Shown: positions 51,097 to 59,899, numbered from the stretch's first letter. The stretch: DNA of 64,000 nt from Bradyrhizobium iriomotense (GCF_018130765.1 NZ_JAFCJZ010000017.1:124001-188000), one strand, 5' to 3'. Numbers and translations: made by a program. Notes: generated by a model from the letters alone, not told the origin.

Positions 51097-52452
51097 TCAG
51101 CGCGGCACGATGTTCCTGTAGATCCTGCCGCCCTTCATGATCACGACGAAATTCTTCGCGGGATCTTCGATGAGGGCGATGTTGTCGAGCGGATTGCCGT
51201 CGACGAGCAGGAGATCGGCCAGCGCGCCCTCCTCCACCACGCCGAGCTTGCCGGGATAGGGATTGCGCAGGCCAGACAGGCTCAGCAGTTCGGCATTGGC
51301 GGACGTCGCCATGGCCAGCGCTTCGGCGGGCGTGTACCAGCGCGTCAGCGCGGCCAGCATCGCGCCTTGCCTGTCCGCCAGCGCCTTCGAGAACAGCACG
51401 TCGGTGCCGAAAGCGGTCTTGATCTTGTACTTCTTCGCCAGCGCGTAGACGCGGTCCGTGCCGGCAACCACCTGCCGCAGCTTGTCCTGCTCCGCCGGTC
51501 CCAACGCAGCCGCGGCGGACGGATCCAGGAACGGCTGCGTGCTGAGCCAGATCCCCTTCTCGGCAATCAGCTTCGCGCTCGCCTCGTCCATGAGATGACC
51601 GTGCTCGATGCATCTGACGCCGGCTGCGATCGAGCGCTGGATCGCGACCGGCGTGTAAGCGTGCGTGGCGACATAGGTGCCCCAATTGTCGGCAGCTTCG
51701 ACGGCTGCGCGCAGCTCTGGCTCGGTGAAGGTGGAGACGTCGAGCGGGCTGAAGGGCGATGCGACGCCGCCGCCTGCGGTGAGCTTGACCTGCGAGGCGC
51801 CCTGCATGAGCTGCTCACGCGCGCGCACGCGCACCTCGTCGGGGCTGTCGGCGACCATGCTGCCTCCGACCAGTTCCATGCGGCTGAGCATGCCGCCGAT
51901 CGTTCGCGGCAGATCGGAGAGCTGCCGGAAGTCGCCATGGCCGCTGGTGATGGTGATGATGGCACCGGAGGGATAGATGCGCGGACCGGCGACGAGATCC
52001 TCGTCAATGGCTCGCTTGAGGCCGAAACTGGGCCCGCCCATGTCACGCACCGTAGTGAAGCCGCGCATCAGCGTCGCGGTCGCCTCAGCCGCCGCAAGCA
52101 AATTGTTGTAGCCGATATCGCCCGTAAGCGCGGCCATCGGCGTCGGACGCACCAGCATCGCGTGCCAATGCGCATCGATCAGTCCCGGCATCAGCACGCG
52201 GCCACCGCCGTCGATCACCTGACCGGCGGGCGCGATGTTCGCAGTCGAAATCTTCTCGATGACTCCGTTTCTGACGAGGACGTTGGACGGCGCCGAGAGC
52301 GCGCTGCCCTTGCCGTCGAAGATCCGGACATTGCGGAACAGGACCGCCGTCTCCTGAGCCGGTGCGGATGACAGGCTCCCGAGCACCATTGCAATGCCGC
52401 CGAGCAATGCAGTGCTGGCCAAGACTTTGGCCGACATCCTCAAACCCGACAT
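51097..52452 (-). CDS. Exported metal-dependent amidohydrolase (prolidase-like)
   Basis: 451 aa with a signal peptide (VLASTALLGGIAMVLGSLSS). The amidohydrolase core has PGLIDAHWHAML (HxH), the carboxylated Lys in SQVKLTAGGGVASP, HAYTPVAIQRSIAAGVRCIE with EHGHLMD, and the Asp in TAFGTDVLF. Similar enzymes act on Xaa-Pro or Xaa-Arg dipeptides or carbaryl-like substrates. ATG at 52452 with GGAAGG upstream. Convergent with the M20 gene. Confidence 0.9.
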   Translation of the reverse strand: MSGLRMSAKVLASTALLGGIAMVLGSLSSAPAQETAVLFRNVRIFDGKGSALSAPSNVLVRNGVIEKISTANIAPAGQVIDGGGRVLMPGLIDAHWHAMLVRPTPMAALTGDIGYNNLLAAAEATATLMRGFTTVRDMGGPSFGLKRAIDEDLVAGPRIYPSGAIITITSGHGDFRQLSDLPRTIGGMLSRMELVGGSMVADSPDEVRVRAREQLMQGASQVKLTAGGGVASPFSPLDVSTFTEPELRAAVEAADNWGTYVATHAYTPVAIQRSIAAGVRCIEHGHLMDEASAKLIAEKGIWLSTQPFLDPSAAAALGPAEQDKLRQVVAGTDRVYALAKKYKIKTAFGTDVLFSKALADRQGAMLAALTRWYTPAEALAMATSANAELLSLSGLRNPYPGKLGVVEEGALADLLLVDGNPLDNIALIEDPAKNFVVIMKGGRIYRNIVPR

Positions 52453-52662
52453 ATCAGCCTTCCACACAGGTTCAGGCTACGCGAGGGGTGATGGCAGGTA
52501 CGCAACGTCGGGCGGTAGTTGACGCCGACGTTTAGCCGCCGTCAACTTACAACCATGGCGGCAATTGCAGTTCTGCCATGATGAAGGACCGGCTCGCCCG
52601 ACGACAATTGAATCAAAGCAAGTAAATCAAAGAGGTCGCGTGCGGCGCCAGGCCGCGGGCGC

Positions 52663-53370
52663 TCAGGCGCCCAGAACGTCGGCGAGCCGCAGCTCGTCGG
52701 CGGCGGGGTCCTTCAGGAACAGCTCGGCTTCGATCTCGTTCAGATGCGACAGCATCTGCGCGCGCGCGGCCTGCTTGTCGCGCTTGCGGATCGCGGCGAC
52801 GATGCCGGCATGGTGATCGGTGCCGCAGGCCGGCGTGTCGTGGCGGCGATAGAGCAGGATGATGAGCGAGGAGCGCGCGATCAGCTCCTTGAGGAAGCCG
52901 AGATAGATGCTGTGACCGCTCATCTCGGCGACGAGCCGATGAAACTCGCCGGAGAGCCGGACCGAGGCGCGCGCGTCGCCGCGCAGCTCCGCCTCGCGCT
53001 CCTCGGCAAGATGTCCCTGGAGGCGATCAAGCCAGGCCGGCGAGACCGCGTCGATCGCGTGGTCCACGATGGTGGGCTCGATCAGGCGGCGCGCCTCGAA
53101 CACTTCGCGGGCATCGGCGGGCGTCGGGCGCGCGACGAAGGCGCCGCGGTTCTTCTCGATGTTGACGATGCCCTCATGCGCGAGTTGCTGCAGCGCGGTA
53201 CGCACCAGCGTCCGGCTCGCACCATAGATCTCACCGATCTCGTCCTCGCCAAGCTTCGTGCCCGGCAAGAGACGATGCTCGAGGATCGCCGCGGTCACAC
53301 CCTCCCTGATACGGCTGACGCGATCGCTCGCGTCTGGCGCATCGGATTTTTGGCGGGTCTTGGCGGCCAT
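52663..53370 (-). CDS. GntR-family (FadR/FCD) transcriptional regulator
   Basis: 235 aa. N-terminal winged helix: LGEDEIGEIYGASRTLVRTA and LQQLAHEGIVNIEKNRGAFV. The C-terminal FCD helical domain has the metal-binding residues in EFHRLVAEMSGHSIYLGFL and ACGTDHHAGIVAAIRKRD. Divergent from the ABC-racemase operon and almost certainly its regulator. Two 11-base direct repeats in the shared region may be its operator. Confidence 0.92.
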   Translation of the reverse strand: MAAKTRQKSDAPDASDRVSRIREGVTAAILEHRLLPGTKLGEDEIGEIYGASRTLVRTALQQLAHEGIVNIEKNRGAFVARPTPADAREVFEARRLIEPTIVDHAIDAVSPAWLDRLQGHLAEEREAELRGDARASVRLSGEFHRLVAEMSGHSIYLGFLKELIARSSLIILLYRRHDTPACGTDHHAGIVAAIRKRDKQAARAQMLSHLNEIEAELFLKDPAADELRLADVLGA

Positions 53371-53422
53371 GGGTGTGAGGCTCGATCGGCGAACGTTCGG
53401 CCTCGAATGTTAGTCGACGAGC

Positions 53423-53455
53423 TGTATCCAATCACAGGCGAAACTTTATACAATC
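53423..53455. promoter_or_regulatory. Candidate GntR operator (paired 11-mers)
   Basis: TGTATCCAATC (53423-53433) and TTTATACAATC (53445-53455) match at 9 of 11 positions and are spaced 22 bp apart, two helical turns. They stand 53 bp before the GntR start and ~120 bp before the sigma-54 element, in a good position to block or loop. Confidence 0.45.
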
Positions 53456-53572
53456 TTCGCCCGTTTTGTGTGCAGGTGACTGCCCAAGCGGCGGACAGCC
53501 CGAATACGCCGGATTCGATCTAACGATCTGACTCCGCTGCACAGTTTTGGGATTTTGCCGACCGACGGCTGT

Positions 53573-53588
53573 TGGCACGGACCTTGCG
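53573..53588 (+). promoter_or_regulatory. Sigma-54 (RpoN) promoter
   Basis: TGGCACGGACCTTGCG matches the -24/-12 consensus TGGCAC-N5-TTGC exactly at the conserved positions. The ABC ATPase ATG follows at 53625, which leaves a leader of about 25 nt. RpoN promoters need an enhancer-binding activator (for example NtrC), so nitrogen control is likely. No clear NtrC site was found. Confidence 0.75.
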
Positions 53589-53624
53589 GAGAGAGGCGGA
53601 AGCATCGCCCTCCTTGGACACGCC

Positions 53625-54611
53625 ATGGCCACTCCCGCCGCTCTCGAACTGGTCGCCGTCACCAAGCGCTACGACACCACGCTGGCGGTCGACACCGTCA
53701 ATTTGAAGATCCCGGCAGGCACCTATTGCTGCCTGCTCGGCCCCTCCGGCTGCGGCAAGACCTCGACCCTGCGCATGATCGCCGGCCACGAGGCGGTCAG
53801 CGAAGGTGACATCATCCTGGGCGCACAGAACGTCACCGACCTCGAGCCCGCCAAGCGCGGCACGGCGATGATGTTCCAGTCCTACGCGCTGTTTCCGCAC
53901 CTCAGCGTGATCGACAACGTCGCCTTCGCCCTGAAAATGCGCGGCGTCGACAAGCCGACGCGGCACAAGCGTGCCGGGGAACTCCTGGAGCTGGTGGCCA
54001 TGAGCCCCTATGCCGGCCGGCTGCCGGCGCAGCTCTCCGGCGGCCAGCAGCAACGCGTCGCGCTGGCCCGCGCGCTGATCACCGAGCCGCAGATCCTGCT
54101 GCTCGACGAGCCGCTCTCGGCGCTCGATCCGTTCCTGCGGGTGAAGATGCGCGGCGAACTCAAGCGGCTGCAGCGCGAGCTCGGCATCAGCTTCATCCAG
54201 GTCACCCACGGCCAGGAAGAGGCAATGGCGCTCGCCGACCACATCGTGGTGATGAACCACGGCAAGATCGAGCAGCAGGGCTCGGCCCGCGACATCTTCC
54301 ACTATCCCCGCACCGAATTCGTGGCCCGCTTCATCGGCGGCCACAACGTCCTCAGCGACGCCGGCAACCTCATCGCCGTGCGCGCCGATCAGCTCGGCAT
54401 CGTGCCGTTCGCCGACGGCGCGTTCGGCGCGCCGGCGCTGCTGACCCAGACCGAGTACCAGGGCTCCTACATTGCCGTCTCGCTCACGCTCGACGATGGC
54501 ACCGCCCTGTTCTCCCATGTTCCGGAAGCCACCTTCGACGTTCACCCGTTCCGTCCGGGCGACCGCGTGCTGGCGACCTGGGATCCCGCCAAGGCGCAGC
54601 GCCTGCAATAG
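53625..54611 (+). CDS. ABC transporter ATP-binding protein (PotA-like)
   Basis: 328 aa. Walker A LLGPSGCGKTST, signature LSGGQQQRVALARAL, Walker B ILLLDEPLSALDP, followed by the TOBE domain expected in polyamine, spermidine/putrescine and Fe3+ importers. First gene of a five-gene operon behind a sigma-54 promoter. The ATG at 53625 opens at the conserved region. Confidence 0.93.
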   Translation: MATPAALELVAVTKRYDTTLAVDTVNLKIPAGTYCCLLGPSGCGKTSTLRMIAGHEAVSEGDIILGAQNVTDLEPAKRGTAMMFQSYALFPHLSVIDNVAFALKMRGVDKPTRHKRAGELLELVAMSPYAGRLPAQLSGGQQQRVALARALITEPQILLLDEPLSALDPFLRVKMRGELKRLQRELGISFIQVTHGQEEAMALADHIVVMNHGKIEQQGSARDIFHYPRTEFVARFIGGHNVLSDAGNLIAVRADQLGIVPFADGAFGAPALLTQTEYQGSYIAVSLTLDDGTALFSHVPEATFDVHPFRPGDRVLATWDPAKAQRLQ

Positions 54612-54653
54612 CGCCGATCGATCACTGGAATGCGCAACAGAGGAGTGACTGAT

Positions 54654-55943
54654 ATGACCGAGACCACTGGGAAGAAGGGCGTCAGCCGCCGCACGCTGCT
54701 CAAGGGCACCGCGGGTCTCGCCGGCCTTGCCGCCGGCTCCGGCGCCATCACCGGCTTTCCCTATGTGAAGTCGGCCGATGCGAAGGTGCTGCGCTATCTC
54801 GGCACCGCCGTGAACGAGGGCGACGACATCTCCAAGCAGTGCCTGAAGGACACCGGCATCAAGATCGAATACATCACCGCGACCACCGACGACGTCACCA
54901 AGCGCGTGATGACCCAGCCGAACTCCTTCGACGTGCTGGACACCGAATATTTCTCGCTGAAGAAGCTGGTGCCGTCGGGCAACATCCTTGCCCTCGACGC
55001 CAAGAAGATCAAGGAATTCGACAACATCACGCCGGTCTTCACCAAGGGTCAGACGCCCGGCGGCAAGAAGATCGGCGGCCAGGGCACCGCGCCCTGGAAG
55101 GTGCTCTATCTCGAAGGTAAGGACTCCAAGAAGTTCGCGACGTCGGCGACCGAGTTCGTCACGCTGATCCCGACCGTCTACAACGCCGACACGCTCGGCA
55201 TCCGCCCCGACCTGATCAAGCGGCCGATCAGCACCTGGGCCGAGCTGCTCAATCCCGAATTCAAGGGCAAGGCCTCGATCCTCAACATCCCCTCGATCGG
55301 CATCATGGATGCCGCGATGGTCGTGGAAGCCACCGGCAAGTACAAATATGCCGACAAGGGCAACATGACTAAGGAAGAGATCGATCTCACCATGAAGGTG
55401 ATGACCGAGGCCAAGAAGGCCGGCCAGTTCCGCGCCTTCTGGAAGGATTTTAACGAGAGCGTCAACCTGATGGCATCAGGCGAGACGGTGATCCAGTCGA
55501 TGTGGTCGCCGGCGGTAACGAAGGTGCGCTCGATGGGCATCCCCTGCACCTTCCAGCCGCTCAAGGAAGGCTACCGATCCTGGGCGTCGGGCTTCTGCGT
55601 CTCCAAGGGCGTGTCGGGTGCCAAGCTCGAATGGGCCTATGAGTTCGTGAACTGGTTCCTGTCCGGCTATGCCGGCGCCTATCTCAACCGCCAGGGTTAC
55701 TACTCCGCCGTGCTCTCCACCGCGAAGGCGCACATGGAGCCGTACGAGTGGGCCTACTGGATGGAAGGCAAGCCGGCCGAGAAGGACATCAAGGCGCCCG
55801 ACGGCTCGCTGCTGGAGAAGGCCGGCGCGGTGCGTGACGGCGGCTCCTACGAGGACCGCATGGGCGGCGTTGCCTGCTGGAACGCCGTGATGGACGAGAA
55901 CGACTACATGGTCCGCAAGTGGAACGAGTTCATCGCGGCGTAA
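54654..55943 (+). CDS. ABC transporter substrate-binding protein (PotD/F-like)
   Basis: 429 aa. A twin-arginine leader (VSRRTLLKGTAGLAGLAAGS) targets it to the periplasm folded. The SBP_bac type 8 pattern (VLRYLGTAVNEGDDISKQCL, then FKGKASILNIPSIGIMDAAM) resembles spermidine/putrescine-binding proteins. The substrate pocket cannot be read. GAGGAG precedes the ATG. It ends 4 bp before the first permease gene, whose first codons hold two strong hairpins. Confidence 0.92.
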   Translation: MTETTGKKGVSRRTLLKGTAGLAGLAAGSGAITGFPYVKSADAKVLRYLGTAVNEGDDISKQCLKDTGIKIEYITATTDDVTKRVMTQPNSFDVLDTEYFSLKKLVPSGNILALDAKKIKEFDNITPVFTKGQTPGGKKIGGQGTAPWKVLYLEGKDSKKFATSATEFVTLIPTVYNADTLGIRPDLIKRPISTWAELLNPEFKGKASILNIPSIGIMDAAMVVEATGKYKYADKGNMTKEEIDLTMKVMTEAKKAGQFRAFWKDFNESVNLMASGETVIQSMWSPAVTKVRSMGIPCTFQPLKEGYRSWASGFCVSKGVSGAKLEWAYEFVNWFLSGYAGAYLNRQGYYSAVLSTAKAHMEPYEWAYWMEGKPAEKDIKAPDGSLLEKAGAVRDGGSYEDRMGGVACWNAVMDENDYMVRKWNEFIAA

Positions 55944-55947
55944 GTTG

Positions 55948-56907
55948 ATGGACGCGTCAGAGGACATCCTGCATCAGGCATCCCCGGACCTCGTCCGGGG
56001 ATCGGAGACGAAGCGCGCCGCGAAAGCGGCGCGCCTGTCGCCGTCCTTCATCTCCTGGCTCCAGGCCGGGCCGATGATGCTGGTGTTTCTCGCCTTCTTC
56101 CTGATCCCGCTGGTGTTCGTCGTCATCGTGTCCTTCTGGGACTACAACGAATACCAGCTGCTGCCGGCCTTCTCGGGCCGCGGCTACACCGACACGTTCG
56201 AAGGCTGCATCGCGCAGCTTCCCGAGCTCTGCACCATCGGCAAGACCTATCTGATGACGCTGAAGCTTTGCTTCATGGTCTGGGCCATCACCCTCTTCAT
56301 CGGCTTCTGGGTCGCCTATTTCCTCGCCTTCCACGTCAAGTCAAAGACCTGGCAGATGGGATTGTCACTGCTCTGCACGATCCCGTTCTGGACCTCCAAC
56401 GTGATCCGCATGATCGCCTGGATCCCGCTGCTCGGTCGCAACGGCCTCGTCAATTCCGGCCTCGTCAAGACAGGGCTGATCAATCATCCGCTGGAATGGC
56501 TGCTGTTCTCCGAATTCTCCGTCGTGCTGGCGCTGGTGCACCTCTTCACCTTCTTCATGGTGGTGCCGATCTTCAATTCGATGGTGCGCATCGACAAGTC
56601 GCTGATCGAGGCCGCCTATGACGCCGGCGCCACCGGTTTGCAGACGCTCGTCAACGTCATCATTCCGCTGGCCAAGCCCGGCATCGTGATCGGCTCGATC
56701 TTCGTCATCACCATCGTGATGGGCGACTTCATCACCATCGGCGTGATGGGCGGCCAGCAGATTGCCGCGGCCGGCAAGATCATCGAGACGCGGGTCAACG
56801 CGCTGCAGTTCCCGGCAGCGGCAGCGAACGCCGTGATCCTGCTCGCGATCACCTTCCTGATCATCACCATGATGTCGCGCATCGTCGACATCAAGAAGGA
56901 GCTCTGA
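55948..56907 (+). CDS. ABC transporter permease (PotB-like)
   Basis: 319 aa, six helices. The EAA loop is LIEAAYDAGATGLQTLVNVI and the helices FLAFFLIPLVFVVIVSFWDY and GIVIGSIFVITIVMGDFITI mark the family. The first 30 residues (ILHQASPDLVRGSETKRAAK) are encoded by two perfect palindromes, and no other start codon exists beyond them, so they must be translated. ATG at 55948. Confidence 0.93.
   Translation: MDASEDILHQASPDLVRGSETKRAAKAARLSPSFISWLQAGPMMLVFLAFFLIPLVFVVIVSFWDYNEYQLLPAFSGRGYTDTFEGCIAQLPELCTIGKTYLMTLKLCFMVWAITLFIGFWVAYFLAFHVKSKTWQMGLSLLCTIPFWTSNVIRMIAWIPLLGRNGLVNSGLVKTGLINHPLEWLLFSEFSVVLALVHLFTFFMVVPIFNSMVRIDKSLIEAAYDAGATGLQTLVNVIIPLAKPGIVIGSIFVITIVMGDFITIGVMGGQQIAAAGKIIETRVNALQFPAAAANAVILLAITFLIITMMSRIVDIKKEL
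55980..56034. repeat. Two perfect palindromes inside the permease 5' coding region
   Basis: First: ATCCCCGGAC-ctc-GTCCGGGGAT (55980-56002). Second: GCGCGCCGC-gaaa-GCGGCGCGC (56013-56034), with a GNRA-type tetraloop. Together they form two stable mRNA hairpins starting 37 bp after the binding-protein stop. Confidence 0.85.
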
Positions 56908-56909
56908 GC

Positions 56910-57788
56910 ATGAAGGAAGGACGTCCCCGCTCTTTCTACGTGCTCGCGGCCTTCTTCGCGGCTTACACGCTGTTTCTCTACGGCCCGATGATCGCGATCT
57001 ACGTGCTGTCGTTCCAGGGGCCGCAGGGCGGCCTCACCTTCCCGATGAACGGCGTGTCGACCTTCTGGATCGCAAAGCTGTTCCAGGGCACCGGCATCGT
57101 CGATCTCGGCGCGGCCTTCCGCCGCTCGCTGCTGCTGGGCGTGATCGTGATGATCGTCACCGTGGTGCTGTCGGTCGCCGCCGGCATGGCCTTCCGCCGC
57201 AAGTTCAAGGCACAAAGCATCCTGTTCTATTCGGCGATCGCCAGTCTCATTGTTCCATCGATCATCACCTCGCTCGGCATCTCGCTGGAATTCCGCATCG
57301 TCGACGATCTGATCAAGGCGCACTGGAACGAGAATTTCGAGACCTCGATGGGCCTGCTCACTTCCGGGCTCGGCGCGCACCTGACCTGGACGCTGCCGTT
57401 CGGGCTGCTCATCATGTTCGCGATCTTCAACCGCTTCGATCCTCGGCTGGAAGAAGCCGCGCGCGATCTCGGCGCGACGCCGTGGCAGACATTCCGCCAT
57501 GTCGTGCTGCCCATCATCCTGCCTTCGGTGATCGGCATCGGCCTGTTCGGCTTCACGCTGTCCTGGGACGAGCTCGCGCGCTCCAGCCAGGCGATCGGCG
57601 CGGTGAACACGTTGCCACTGGATCTCCAGGGCCTCACCACCACCGTGACCAACCCCGACATCTATGCGCTCGGCACCGTGATCTCGGCCGTCTCGTTCAC
57701 CGTGATCACGCTTGCGCTCGGCACCATCCACGTGCTCAACAAGCGGCAGGCGGCCAAGGGCTCGGACGCTGGCCAAGGGCTTGTCTGA
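56910..57788 (+). CDS. ABC transporter permease (PotC-like)
   Basis: 292 aa, six helices, EAA loop LEEAARDLGATPWQTFRHVV. Begins FYVLAAFFAAYTLFLYGPMI, as in the second permease of polyamine importers. Starts two bases after the previous stop; the two permeases form a heterodimer by family rule. Confidence 0.93.
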   Translation: MKEGRPRSFYVLAAFFAAYTLFLYGPMIAIYVLSFQGPQGGLTFPMNGVSTFWIAKLFQGTGIVDLGAAFRRSLLLGVIVMIVTVVLSVAAGMAFRRKFKAQSILFYSAIASLIVPSIITSLGISLEFRIVDDLIKAHWNENFETSMGLLTSGLGAHLTWTLPFGLLIMFAIFNRFDPRLEEAARDLGATPWQTFRHVVLPIILPSVIGIGLFGFTLSWDELARSSQAIGAVNTLPLDLQGLTTTVTNPDIYALGTVISAVSFTVITLALGTIHVLNKRQAAKGSDAGQGLV

Positions 57789-57809
57789 CAAGGGGCTCGT
57801 CTGATCGCG

Positions 57810-58541
57810 ATGCGACTTCACGTCGTCAATCCCAACACCACGGCGTCGATGACGGCGAAGATCGCCGCTGCGGCGCGCAGCATTGCCCTGCCCGACACGG
57901 TGATCGATGCGCGCCAGCCCGCGATGGGCCCGGTCTCGATCGAGGGTTTTTACGACGAGGCTTTTGCGGTGCCCGGCATGCTCGGCTGCATCCGCGACGC
58001 CGATCGCGATGGCGCGGATGCACACATCATCGCCTGCTTCGACGACACCGGCTTGGATGCCGCGCGCGCCGCCGCGAAAGTGCCGGTGATCGGCATCGGT
58101 GAAGCCGGCTTCCACATGGTGAGCCTGATCGCCGCGCGCTTTGCCGTGGTGACGACGCTGGGCGTCTCCATCGTGCCGATCGAACACAATCTGAAGAAGT
58201 ACGGCCTTGCGGAGCGCTGCGCCCGGGTCCGCGCCGCCGAGGTCCCGGTGCTCGCGCTCGAGGAGCGCAACACTGACGCGCTCGGCAAAATCTCGGCGGA
58301 GATCACCGCCGCCATCCGCGACGACCGGGCAGAGGCCGTCGTGCTCGGCTGCGCCGGCATGTCCGATCTCGCCACTGAACTTGCCGCAGCCCACGGCCTG
58401 CCCGTAGTCGACGGCGTCGCCGCCGCGGTGACGCTGGCGGAATCGCTGGTGCGGTTGGGGCTGAAGACGTCGCGGCTCGGCCCCTATGCGGCGCCGCGGC
58501 CGAAGACCTATTCCGGGCCGTTTTCGCCGTTCCAGCCCTGA
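57810..58541 (+). CDS. Aspartate/glutamate/hydantoin racemase family protein
   Basis: 243 aa. Two catalytic cysteines lie in HIIACFDDTGLDAAR and VVLGCAGMSDLA, as in hydantoin racemase and Asp/Glu racemases; the N-terminus MRLHVVNPNTTASMTAKIAA is typical of HyuE-like enzymes. As last gene of the ABC operon it may racemise the imported compound, for example a hydantoin, allantoin-like molecule or amino acid derivative. Starts 21 bp after the permease. Confidence 0.92.
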   Translation: MRLHVVNPNTTASMTAKIAAAARSIALPDTVIDARQPAMGPVSIEGFYDEAFAVPGMLGCIRDADRDGADAHIIACFDDTGLDAARAAAKVPVIGIGEAGFHMVSLIAARFAVVTTLGVSIVPIEHNLKKYGLAERCARVRAAEVPVLALEERNTDALGKISAEITAAIRDDRAEAVVLGCAGMSDLATELAAAHGLPVVDGVAAAVTLAESLVRLGLKTSRLGPYAAPRPKTYSGPFSPFQP

Positions 58542-58720
58542 ATCTGGCCATCTGGCCCCGCCCCCGGGGGGTAAAGCCAAGCACCGGCTGCTTTTTTGGC
58601 CGCCAGCCTCTTTTTGGTCCCAATTGTTGCCGAACAGTAACACTTTCGGGACATCCCGGTCGCCCTTTCCGGCAACCGGTCTTCGCCACTCACCAAGTTT
58701 CACTTTGGGTTTTGTCAGCG

Positions 58721-59212
58721 ATGATCGATCTCGTGGAGGACAGACCGTCCACCCCCCTGTTTCGCCTTGGCGCCCAGCCCATCGCGCTGACCGCCGTTGC
58801 CCTTTTTCTGCTGATCGCCGGCGTGACTTCGATCGCGATCTGGCGCGCCTATACCGGCTCAGCGCCGGAAACCGACCGGGTGGTGGCGTCGCGACAGCTG
58901 CAGGCCCGCACCGCCCAGGCCTCCGAGCAGCTGGTCGAGAAGACCAAGGGTTTGGAGGCGACCCAGCAGGAATCGATCGACCAGCTCCAGGTCGTGCAGG
59001 ACCAGCTCCAGACCGTGAAGCGACTGCTCGCGGCCCAGCAGGCCGATACCAAGCGCCTGTCGGAGCAGGTGACGACCCTGAACGAATCCATCGACGGCTT
59101 GCGCCAGTCCTTCGCCAGTGCCCGCGCCACCGAGGCCGAGACGCCCTCGGTTACCCGCAGGAAACCGGCGCGTTACCGCCATGCCAGCGCGCGCAAGCGC
59201 TCGCGCGACTGA
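58721..59212 (+). CDS. Membrane-anchored coiled-coil protein
   Basis: 163 aa. One helix (IALTAVALFLLIAGVTSIAI) is followed by a ~90-residue coiled coil rich in Gln/Glu/Leu (QLVEKTKGLEATQQESIDQL), ending in a basic tail. ATG at 58721 (a TTG at 58712 is in frame). No family recognised; the shape suits an envelope spacer. A small-RNA-like terminator follows 125 bp later. Confidence 0.7.
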   Translation: MIDLVEDRPSTPLFRLGAQPIALTAVALFLLIAGVTSIAIWRAYTGSAPETDRVVASRQLQARTAQASEQLVEKTKGLEATQQESIDQLQVVQDQLQTVKRLLAAQQADTKRLSEQVTTLNESIDGLRQSFASARATEAETPSVTRRKPARYRHASARKRSRD

Positions 59213-59264
59213 GCTGGGCTTTCGCCGGCGGCTTTAATTTCTCCACTTGTGAACTGGATCACAT

Positions 59265-59378
59265 TCGCCCGTATGATTCCGCGCGATGCTGCCCGTTACC
59301 GGATGGCGTGAGCCGATTTCAATATCCGGGGCTGGCAAGGTCGTTGACGGTATACTGCGTCAACGGCCTTGTTTTTTA
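59265..59378 (+). ncRNA. Candidate small RNA
   Basis: Between the coiled-coil gene and the next convergent gene, CTTGTG at 59251 and TATGAT at 59273 could be -35 and -10 boxes (spacing about 19), and a strong terminator ends at 59378. The gap to the upstream stop (125 bp) is long for a simple 3' end. No Rfam identity recognised. Start uncertain. Confidence 0.35.
59337..59378 (+). terminator. Rho-independent terminator
   Basis: AAGGTCGTTGACG pairs with CGTCAACGGCCTT (one G-U pair) around GTATACTG, followed by GTTTTTT. It points in the plus direction. Confidence 0.85.
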
Positions 59379-59418
59379 GTGGGCCGATAGATCTTCCGGC
59401 CTCATTCGTCTTACCGCC

Positions 59419-59796
59419 TCATTCACAGACGTCGACGCGACGGTATCGCCAACCCGAAGGCGTCATCACGCGCTTGCGCACGACGTAGCAGCCGCCGTAA
59501 CCGCCGTCGTCATAGCCGGTACCATAATAGTAGGGATCGCCGTAATAGGGGGAGCCATAGCCGTAATAGGCTCCGTAATAGCCGGCGCCTGCGAGGCCTG
59601 CGCCGATGGCAACGCCGGGCCAGAAGCCGCCGCCATGCCAATGGCCGTGACCGCCATGGCCCCAGCCGCCGCCATGGAATCCACCGCCATGGAAGCCGCC
59701 GCCATGTCCGAAACCGCCCCGCGCCTCTGCCGCCTGCGGCGCCGACAGTCCGACCACCGCGACGGCCAGCGCCGCCATCATCGTCTTACGTAACAT
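59419..59796 (-). CDS. Gly/His/Tyr-rich small secreted protein
   Basis: 125 aa. Signal peptide (MMAALAVAVVGLSAPQAAEA), then His-Gly repeats (GGGFHGGGFHGGGWGHGG), a hydrophobic GVAIGAGLAGAGYY stretch, tyrosine-rich DPYYYGTGYDDGGYGG and a C-terminal part with VMTPSGWRYRRVDVCE. This pattern is common in rhizobial hypothetical proteins; metal binding by the His-rich part is possible. CGGAGG precedes the ATG at 59796. Confidence 0.75.
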   Translation of the reverse strand: MLRKTMMAALAVAVVGLSAPQAAEARGGFGHGGGFHGGGFHGGGWGHGGHGHWHGGGFWPGVAIGAGLAGAGYYGAYYGYGSPYYGDPYYYGTGYDDGGYGGCYVVRKRVMTPSGWRYRRVDVCE

Positions 59797-59899
59797 CACT
59801 CGATCCTCCGCGTGGACACGCTCCACGCTTCAAAGCCGGATCAAGCTAGCGTTGTCGGGGCCATCGGGACAGCCACACTGTCTCACTTCCACGCGAGCA

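Noticed and set aside
56616..58703. 695-codon minus-strand frame opposite the permease and racemase genes
   Set aside because: Arg/Asp/His-rich shadow translation without domains; the plus-strand operon is complete and tightly spaced.
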